Positions 13,740-19,280 of a stretch of 19,280 nt of DNA are shown here, piece after piece. The position numbers were made by a program, and so were the translations under genes. Every line of letters starts with the position of its first letter. Positions within the stretch are counted from its first letter, which is position 1. This stretch comes from Anthropogastromicrobium sp963604075 (GTDB taxonomy: Bacteria > Bacillota > Clostridia > Lachnospirales > Lachnospiraceae), in contig CAVCPW010000207.1 in the NCBI GenBank assembly GCA_963604075.1, positions 1-19,280 on the forward strand. The letters are read 5' to 3'. Under the pieces are notes generated by a model. It was not told the origin of the DNA and did no database searches. It saw only the letters and a list, made by a program, of their open reading frames with translations.

Positions 13740-16700
13740 ATGGCAAAAATTAATATTAACACAGCCCAGCGTGTGGTTCCTATGATATATGCCTACACCA
13801 CTCCTGAAATTAGAAAACACGATGGATGGACGAAAATCGGCTACACGGAGCAGGATGTGGATAAACGTCTGAGTCAGCAGACACATACCGCTGACATTGA
13901 ATATAAGCTTGAATGGAAAGGTACTGCCATCTATGATGATGGCTCAGGAGATGTTTTTCATGACACTGATTTTCATGCGTATCTTTCTAAAAATGGCATT
14001 GAACGAAAGCCTAAAACAGAGTGGTTTAAAGTGCAGTCACCGTTAAGCCGTAATATGTTCTTTGACTTTAAAGCAAATCGCGGACAGCTTTGTGGAACGC
14101 AAGTCATTGATTATACTCTTAGGCCAGAGCAGGAAAAGGCTGTCAGCAGTGCGATAGATTATTTTAAACTTCATGAGAATGGACAGTTTCTGTTTAATGC
14201 AAAACCGCGTTTTGGCAAAACTCTTGCAACATATGATCTTTGCAAAAGACTAGGTGCTGCCAAAATTTTAATTGTCACCAATCGTCCTGCCATTGCCAAC
14301 AGCTGGTATGAGGATTATGAAAAATTCGTTGGTGTAAAATCAGGATATCATTTTGTGAGTACCGTAGACGGCATTCAGGACAAGACATATGTTATTTCCA
14401 GAGATGAGTTTTGCAACATCATGGTTAACACACCAGATGATGAATTTTGTGGATGTATCGAGTTTGTGTCGTTACAGGATTTGAAGGGCTCGCTGTATTT
14501 TGGCGGTCAGTATGATAAATTGCAAGAAATCTGCGGCGATAAAAATAATCCGATGATTTGGGATATTCTTGTGATTGATGAAGCTCACGAAGGTGTGGAC
14601 ACATATAAGACAGACATTGCTTTTGATCGGATTCACCGTAAGTATACACTTCATCTGTCGGGTACACCGTTTAAGGCTCTGGCTAATGACAAATTTGAAC
14701 AGAAAGCTATTTATAACTGGACGTATGCCGATGAGCAGAAGGCAAAGCGTGAATTTGTATCAGAGCCGGGACAGGAAAATCCCTATGGCAAGTTGCCGCA
14801 GCTTAATATGTTTACTTATCAGATGTCTGAGATAATTAAGGATAAGTTATCTCAGGGTGTTGAAATCAAAGGTGAAACAGCAGAATATGCTTTTGATTTG
14901 AATGAGTTTTTTTCTACAAATGTTTCAGGTAAATTTGTTTATGATGATTCGGTGGACAGATTTTTGGATGCTATGACTGAGCAGGAAAAGTTTCCGTTCT
15001 CCACGCCAGAACTTCGTGATGAACTAAAGCATACATTGTGGCTGCTTAACCGTGTGGATTCAGCAAAGGCACTGGCTAAGAAACTGCACGATCATCCTGT
15101 ATTTAAGAATTATGATATTATTCTGGCAGCTGGTGATGGAAAACTGGATGAAACACAGGAAGTTGATGATAAAGATATCAAAAAGGCATATGATAAAGTC
15201 ACAAATGCAATTGAATATCATGACAAAACTATTACGCTCTCTGTCGGACAGCTTACCACGGGAGTCACGATCCCAGAATGGTCAGCAGTTCTTATGCTGT
15301 CCAGTTTAAAAAGTTCGGCTTTGTATATGCAGGCGGCATTTCGTGCACAGAATCCATGCCTGTTTTCTAATGGAAGTGAGCAGTACCGTAAGAAAAACGC
15401 ATACATCTTTGATTTTGATCCAGCCAGAACACTGATTATTTATGAGCAGATTGCAAATGGACTTTCTGAGGATACTTCTGGAGATAAGGGAGATTCTGAC
15501 ACGAGAAAGCAGCATGTGCGTGAACTTTTGAATTTCTTCCCTGTTGTTGGTGAGGATGAAAATGGAGAAATGATTCAGCTCGATGCTGAAAAGGTGCTCT
15601 CGATTCCTCGAAAGCTTAAATCACAGGAGGTTGTTCGACGCGGCTTTATGTCAGATTTTCTGTTTCAGAATATTGGTCACATTTTTAATGCACCGCAGGC
15701 GGTCATTGATATTCTGGCTAATATGGAAGCAGTGAAAGAACCTTCCGCTATGATTGGAGTGAATTCTGATACAGCAGAGGAATTATCTTTGGATGAGTCG
15801 GGTGATGTGAAGATGGATTCTGATTATGTGATTGGAAGAGCATCAGAACTTTTTGGCTCTAAAATTTTTGATACAGATGCCATCAACAGTAAATTTGAAA
15901 GTGCTGTTGAAAATTATGATGACAAAAAAACAGAGAAAAAAACGGAAGATATTCTTATTGAGTCACTTTCAAAGACATTTAAGACAGAAGTTACAGATCA
16001 TGTTATGCAGAAGGCAGCTGAGGAATATGGAAAGGACTTTTCAGCATCCACAAAGAAAAATCTGGAGCGCAAATTGCAGACAGAAACTCATGCTGTAGTA
16101 GGCAAAGCTGTCGGTGATTTCCAGATTCAGCAAAACATTCTTGAAATGGAACGAAAACAGAAGCTTGCTGCGGCAGCGACACGAGAAGAAATGCAGGAAG
16201 TAAACCGCCATATCGATGAGCAGAAGAAGCAGGCTGTTGAAACATTGCAGCAGACAATTAAAGAATCTGTTGATACATTTATAGATACTGCAGGACAGAC
16301 TGTTGTGGAGACTGTGGAGACAGAGAAGCGTGAACAGAAGAAGCGTTCCATTGAGGATGGCATCAAGGATCATCTTCGCGGATTTTCCAGAACGATACCG
16401 TCATTTCTCATGGCATATGGTGATGAAAATACAACGCTGGAGACGTTTGATCAGATTATACCAGATGAAGTGTTTAAGGAAGTAACAAGCATATCTCTCA
16501 GCCAGTTTCGTTTGCTTCGTGATGGCGGACAGGTTCAAAATCCTGAAACAGGAGTGATGGAGGAGTATTACGGTCATCTGTTTGATCCTGTTGTATTTAA
16601 CGACTCTGTAAGAGAATTTCTTGCGAAGAAGGTTGCGCTTGCGGATTATTTCGATGAAAAGAATCAGGAAGATATCTTCGATTACATTCCACCGCAGAAA

Positions 16701-17096
16701 ACAAATCAGATTTTCACTCCTAAGTGGGTTGTGAAGGATATGGTTGATCGGCTTGAGAAAGAAAATCCGGGCTGCTTTGATGATCCGGATAAGACATTTG
16801 CAGATTTATATATGAAATCCGGAATGTACATTACAGAAATCGTTACACGCTTGTATCGGAGTAAGCATATGAAACAGCTTTACCCGGACAGTGCAAAACG
16901 ATTAAACCATATCTTCTCTAAGCAGGTATTCGGATGCGCACCTACAGAGATAATTTACCGTATCTGTCTGTCATATATTCTAGGATTCAATAGTGATATT
17001 AAAATCACAAGACATAATATTAAGCTGTGTGATACCATGAAATATGCAAAAGACGGGACGCTGAATGATAAGCTGCGTGAGATTTTTGAATTGTAA
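13740..17096 (+). CDS. Restriction protein: GIY-YIG (T5orf172) nuclease, SF2 helicase and methyltransferase-like tail
   Basis: A 1118-residue multidomain protein. Residues about 14-98 resemble the T5orf172/GIY-YIG nuclease fold (MIYAYTT, TKIGYTEQDVDKRL, and TEWF with Glu94). Residues about 120-600 are a superfamily 2 motor: AKPRFGKT (154-161, Lys160), IDEAH (279-283), SGTP (307-310), TTGVTIPEW (506-514) and QAAFRAQNP (531-539). Residues about 715-880 are charged and helical, probably a coiled coil. Residues about 985-1118 resemble the start of an adenine methyltransferase (QIFTPKWVVKDMVDRL, DLYMKSGMYITEIV), but motif I is degenerate and no NPPY occurs. The likely job is ATP-driven translocation and cutting of unmethylated DNA with the upstream methyltransferase. 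AAGGAG at 13725-13730 precedes the ATG, which abuts the previous stop. A strong terminator follows. The combination recalls type III and ISP restriction enzymes, but with a different nuclease. Confidence 0.88.
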   Translation: MAKININTAQRVVPMIYAYTTPEIRKHDGWTKIGYTEQDVDKRLSQQTHTADIEYKLEWKGTAIYDDGSGDVFHDTDFHAYLSKNGIERKPKTEWFKVQSPLSRNMFFDFKANRGQLCGTQVIDYTLRPEQEKAVSSAIDYFKLHENGQFLFNAKPRFGKTLATYDLCKRLGAAKILIVTNRPAIANSWYEDYEKFVGVKSGYHFVSTVDGIQDKTYVISRDEFCNIMVNTPDDEFCGCIEFVSLQDLKGSLYFGGQYDKLQEICGDKNNPMIWDILVIDEAHEGVDTYKTDIAFDRIHRKYTLHLSGTPFKALANDKFEQKAIYNWTYADEQKAKREFVSEPGQENPYGKLPQLNMFTYQMSEIIKDKLSQGVEIKGETAEYAFDLNEFFSTNVSGKFVYDDSVDRFLDAMTEQEKFPFSTPELRDELKHTLWLLNRVDSAKALAKKLHDHPVFKNYDIILAAGDGKLDETQEVDDKDIKKAYDKVTNAIEYHDKTITLSVGQLTTGVTIPEWSAVLMLSSLKSSALYMQAAFRAQNPCLFSNGSEQYRKKNAYIFDFDPARTLIIYEQIANGLSEDTSGDKGDSDTRKQHVRELLNFFPVVGEDENGEMIQLDAEKVLSIPRKLKSQEVVRRGFMSDFLFQNIGHIFNAPQAVIDILANMEAVKEPSAMIGVNSDTAEELSLDESGDVKMDSDYVIGRASELFGSKIFDTDAINSKFESAVENYDDKKTEKKTEDILIESLSKTFKTEVTDHVMQKAAEEYGKDFSASTKKNLERKLQTETHAVVGKAVGDFQIQQNILEMERKQKLAAAATREEMQEVNRHIDEQKKQAVETLQQTIKESVDTFIDTAGQTVVETVETEKREQKKRSIEDGIKDHLRGFSRTIPSFLMAYGDENTTLETFDQIIPDEVFKEVTSISLSQFRLLRDGGQVQNPETGVMEEYYGHLFDPVVFNDSVREFLAKKVALADYFDEKNQEDIFDYIPPQKTNQIFTPKWVVKDMVDRLEKENPGCFDDPDKTFADLYMKSGMYITEIVTRLYRSKHMKQLYPDSAKRLNHIFSKQVFGCAPTEIIYRICLSYILGFNSDIKITRHNIKLCDTMKYAKDGTLNDKLREIFEL

Positions 17097-17123
17097 ATGG
17101 TTTTGCAACGGGCACTAACAACG

Positions 17124-17165
17124 AAAAATGAGCAAGTGACATGACATGGTTATTTGCTCATTTTT
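17124..17165 (+). terminator. Strong terminator of the restriction-modification operon
   Basis: AAAAATGAGCAA (17124-17135) pairs perfectly with TTGCTCATTTTT (17154-17165), with a T run at the end. It closes the heparinase/methyltransferase/restriction run of genes. Confidence 0.88.
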
Positions 17166-17191
17166 ATAGTAAAAATTAAGTAGAAAAGGTC

Positions 17192-17222
17192 TTGACTTCA
17201 AGTACACTTGAAGAATTATATT
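17192..17222 (+). promoter_or_regulatory. MerR-type promoter and operator of the second aldo/keto reductase
   Basis: TTGACT (17192-17197), a 19-bp spacer and TATATT (17217-17222). The dyad CTTCAAG-TACA-CTTGAAG (17196-17213) matches the half-sites and 4-bp spacing at 4769-4788. The MerR protein encoded at 4243-4722 is the obvious candidate regulator. Confidence 0.8.
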
Positions 17223-17377
17223 AAAAATAAGACAGGATATTTTCAATTTGATTGAAAAATAATGTATTAAAAACTGAAATAAAAAGTAACTGCAACAAAA
17301 AAGTAATTGAAGCAAAAGAAAAAATTGAGCCCCAAAAGCAACCGAAACCAAAAGAAAACGAAACGGAGGAAAATAAA

Positions 17378-18355
17378 ATGAAGTATCGTAATGTGGGAAA
17401 ATCAGGATTGAAGGTGAGTGAGATCGCAGTAGGAAGTTGGATGACTGATCTGGCTGGTTCTGACAAAGTGCAGACAGCAGAGGAAACTATTCGCTGCGCT
17501 TATGAGAATGGAGTTAATTTTTTTGACTGTGCCGATGCGTATAGTGGCGGAGAAGCTGAAAAATTTCTTGGACGCGTATTAAAGGATTACAGAAGAAGCA
17601 GTCTGGTTGTTTCTAGTAAGGTTTATTTTGGAACTGGAGATTCAGTAAATGAGCGCGGTCTTTCCAGAAAGCACATCACTGAAAATCTTGATCGCTCTTT
17701 AAAAAATATGCAGCTAGATTACTTAGATCTGTATTATTGCCATCGTTACGATGAATCCACCCCGATGGAGGAGACACTTCGCACTTTAAGTGGATTTGTA
17801 GATCAGGGAAAGATTCTTTACTACGGTGTCAGTGAAGAATGGGGTGGAGCAAGGCTAGAGGAAGCACAGCGAATTATAAAGGAATATCATTTGCATCCGA
17901 TGACTGTTATTCAGCCGCAGTATCATATGATGGATCGTTATATTGAGCATGAAATTATGGGAATCTGCGAGAAATATGGTATCGGCATTACACCGTTTTC
18001 GCCGCTCGCGCAGGGTCTTCTGACCGGAAAGTACAAGAAGGGTCAGCCATACCCGGAAGGCTCTCGTGCAACTCATCAGGCAGACAAGCAGATCAACAAT
18101 CTGTTGACCGATGAAAATCTCGATAAGGTAGAAGCACTAGAGAAAATTGCTGGAGAACTCGGTGTGACAATGTCTGTTCTGGCATTGGCGTGGATTCTTA
18201 GAAAGGATATTGTAAGCAGTGTCATTACGGGTGCAAGCAAGAAATCACAGTTAGACGCCAATCTTGCTGCCAGTGGATTTGTGATTCCGGCAGATGCCTT
18301 AGCAGAGATTGAGAAGATTCTTGATTTTACACGTTTTGAGAGACATGTTGGGTGA
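17378..18355 (+). CDS. Aldo/keto reductase, Kv-beta-like (AKR6-type)
   Basis: The 325-residue protein begins MKYRNVGKSGLKVSEIAVGSW and matches bacterial relatives of voltage-gated potassium channel beta subunits. The tetrad is visible: Asp50 and Tyr55 (FFDCADAYSGGEAE), Lys81 (SSKVYF) and His122 (YYCHRYDESTP). PFSPLAQGLLTGKY and the C-terminal VITGASKKSQLDANL (cofactor loop) are typical. Members reduce aldehydes with NADPH. The frame is open upstream to a TTG at 17252, but ATG 17378 has CGGAGGA 7 bp before it, and its product starts exactly where the family does. The upstream 40 residues would be a Lys/Glu/Asn-rich tail. It lies behind the MerR-type promoter at 17192-17222, giving a leader of about 150 nt. 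It resembles the reductase at 4893 only at family level. Confidence 0.9.
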   Translation: MKYRNVGKSGLKVSEIAVGSWMTDLAGSDKVQTAEETIRCAYENGVNFFDCADAYSGGEAEKFLGRVLKDYRRSSLVVSSKVYFGTGDSVNERGLSRKHITENLDRSLKNMQLDYLDLYYCHRYDESTPMEETLRTLSGFVDQGKILYYGVSEEWGGARLEEAQRIIKEYHLHPMTVIQPQYHMMDRYIEHEIMGICEKYGIGITPFSPLAQGLLTGKYKKGQPYPEGSRATHQADKQINNLLTDENLDKVEALEKIAGELGVTMSVLALAWILRKDIVSSVITGASKKSQLDANLAASGFVIPADALAEIEKILDFTRFERHVG

Positions 18356-18361
18356 ATTACT

Positions 18362-18395
18362 GCTACTTTGTTGTAGCTGATATGATGTTTATCAG
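18362..18395 (+). other. Two small hairpins after the second reductase gene
   Basis: GCTAC/GTAGC (18362-18366 and 18373-18377) and CTGATA/TATCAG (18377-18382 and 18390-18395) sit just after the stop. There is no T run, so a terminator role is doubtful. Confidence 0.3.
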
Positions 18396-18398
18396 ACT

Positions 18399-18444
18399 TC
18401 GTGAACTACTCCGACTTATAGAAGTTGGAGCTTCCTGCTTAAAT
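18399..18444 (-). repeat. 46-bp hairpin repeat, copy 2 (inverted relative to 1208-1253)
   Basis: The reverse complement equals 1208-1253 at 45 of 46 positions. It forms the same imperfect hairpin with an ACTT/AAGT core. It lies between the reductase stop and the next transporter gene. Confidence 0.75.
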
Positions 18445-18448
18445 AGGA

Positions 18449-18530
18449 GCATTAACTCCTTAGAAGCCAATTAACTTTAGGTGATGGGGGAGTTCACCAT
18501 TGCGAATACAAGGCTTAAAAACCTTGTATT
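18449..18530 (+). repeat. Degenerate hairpin end and adjoining palindrome
   Basis: This part resembles the 6016-6081 element: CTTTAGGTGATGGGGGAGTTCACC (two pieces, 18474-18497) parallels CTTTAGGTGGTGAGTAATTCAC, and TTGCGAATA follows as in the 39-bp repeat. A perfect 9-bp stem AATACAAGG/CCTTGTATT (18505-18513 and 18522-18530) then precedes the transporter gene. The left arm of the first hairpin is decayed, so it is likely an old relic of the same family. Confidence 0.45.
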
Positions 18531-18570
18531 TTCGATAAAAAGCACTTGATTGTACGAGGAGAAAAATAGA

Positions 18571-19280
18571 ATGGAAAAGTTGGAAAAAATCAGTGGCTTT
18601 TTTGGAAAATATATGGCATTTATTGTGCTCGCTGTTGCAGCTATAGCTTTGTTTGTTCCGCGTAGCTGCCTATGGATACAGACTTCATGGGTGAACTATT
18701 TGCTTATGATTGTTATGTTTGGTATGGGATTAACGCTGAAATTAGATGATTTCAAACTGGTTTTTACAAGACCAAAGGATATTCTGATTGGTTGTATTGC
18801 ACAGTTTACGATTATGCCGACCTTAGCATTTTTGCTTGGAAAAATTTTTGACTTGGATTCTGCATTATTCGCAGGTGTTGTATTAGTGGGAACTTGTCCG
18901 GGCGGGACATCCAGTAATGTGATTACTTACCTTTCAAAGGGGGACGTTGCTCTTTCAGTAGGAATGACTAGCGTAAATACCTTGCTTGCGCCATTTCTGA
19001 CACCACTGATTACTTATTTGTTATTGAGAACGACCGTTACCGTAGATGTAATGAGTATGTTTCTTTCGATTGTAAAGGTGGTTATCATTCCAATTGGATT
19101 AGGATTTCTTATCAACAAGCTGTTTGGAAGAGTCACACAGCGCCTGGTCAAGGTTTTGCCGTCTGTATCCGTAGTGGCTATTTGCTTGATCGTTGCTGCT
19201 GTTGTATCGCACAATTCAGAAAAAATTTTCTCTGCCGGATTGGTTGTCTTTGCAGTTGTGATCTTGCATAATTTGTTAGG
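18571..19280 (+). CDS. Bile acid:sodium symporter family (BASS) transporter, 3'-truncated by the window edge
   Basis: The frame opens at ATG 18571 after GAGGAGA (18556-18562) and runs without a stop to the right edge, giving 236 residues of a family of about 310-330. Hydrophobic helices alternate regularly. BASS marks are visible: MIVMFGMGLTLKLDDF (about 47-62) and GTCPGGTSSNVITYLSKGDVALSVGMTSVNTLLAPFLTP (about 109-147), which form the substrate and sodium crossover region. These carriers move bile acids, pantoate, or other organic anions with Na+. In gut bacteria the name does not prove bile acid transport. No neighbouring bile or coenzyme A gene is seen in the window. Confidence 0.88.
   Translation, partial: MEKLEKISGFFGKYMAFIVLAVAAIALFVPRSCLWIQTSWVNYLLMIVMFGMGLTLKLDDFKLVFTRPKDILIGCIAQFTIMPTLAFLLGKIFDLDSALFAGVVLVGTCPGGTSSNVITYLSKGDVALSVGMTSVNTLLAPFLTPLITYLLLRTTVTVDVMSMFLSIVKVVIIPIGLGFLINKLFGRVTQRLVKVLPSVSVVAICLIVAAVVSHNSEKIFSAGLVVFAVVILHNLL

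Noticed and set aside
14425..16373. Many short antisense frames within the restriction gene
   Set aside because: All are shadows of the 1118-residue frame, with no independent start signals or recognisable domains.
17252..17377. N-terminal extension of the second aldo/keto reductase from a TTG
   Set aside because: Residues would be low-complexity Lys/Glu/Asn, there is no ribosome binding site at 17252, and ATG 17378 has a strong one and matches the family start.

Overview
The window looks like chromosome of a low-to-mid GC anaerobic Firmicute, most likely a gut Lachnospiraceae-type Clostridium. This rests on strong AGGAGG-like ribosome binding sites, a tandem glycine riboswitch, a cytoplasmic GH36 alpha-galactosidase, MerR-controlled aldo/keto reductases, and hairpin ends resembling Clostridial IS200/IS605 elements. 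No 16S rRNA or other marker gene is present, so this is inference.

Layout. 1-110 holds a probable right-end remnant of an IS200/IS605-type (TnpB) element. 141-1025 is a lipoprotein. 1315-3495 is a GH36 alpha-galactosidase whose leader carries a hairpin repeat. 3631-4056 is a HIT protein. 4243-4722 (minus) is a MerR-family regulator divergent from a YghZ-like aldo/keto reductase (4893-5885). 6146-6326 is a tandem glycine riboswitch followed by an alanine/glycine:sodium symporter (6408-7844). 7926-9263 (minus) is a MATE efflux pump with its own MerR-type 19-bp-spacer promoter. 9509-11593 is a heparinase II/III family lyase. 11626-17096 is a two-gene restriction-modification locus: an Eco57I-like DNA adenine methyltransferase broken at a run of seven G, then a 1118-residue protein that joins a GIY-YIG/T5orf172 nuclease domain, an SF2 helicase motor and a methyltransferase-like tail. 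17378-18355 is a second aldo/keto reductase. 18571 to the right edge is a truncated bile acid:sodium symporter-family gene.

How parts connect. The promoters of the two aldo/keto reductases, 12.4 kb apart, share the same MerR-type architecture: TTGACT, a 19-bp spacer, and a CTTCAAG-N4-CTTGAAG dyad. The single MerR gene in the window therefore probably controls both, plausibly as a carbonyl or aldehyde stress regulon of the AdhR kind.

The most striking signal is in the restriction-modification locus. The methyltransferase frame is lost at a seven-G run (12924-12930) inside a conserved-looking stretch, immediately before TAA. One extra G, or -1 slippage on G GGG GGG, restores a 704-residue enzyme that stops exactly where the nuclease-helicase gene starts. 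This is what a phase-variable or frameshift-controlled defence system would look like, though a sequencing error cannot be excluded from one sequence.

A second theme is a set of small hairpin repeats at gene borders. They include a 46-bp element present as an inverted pair 17 kb apart and a 39-bp repeat present twice in direct orientation.
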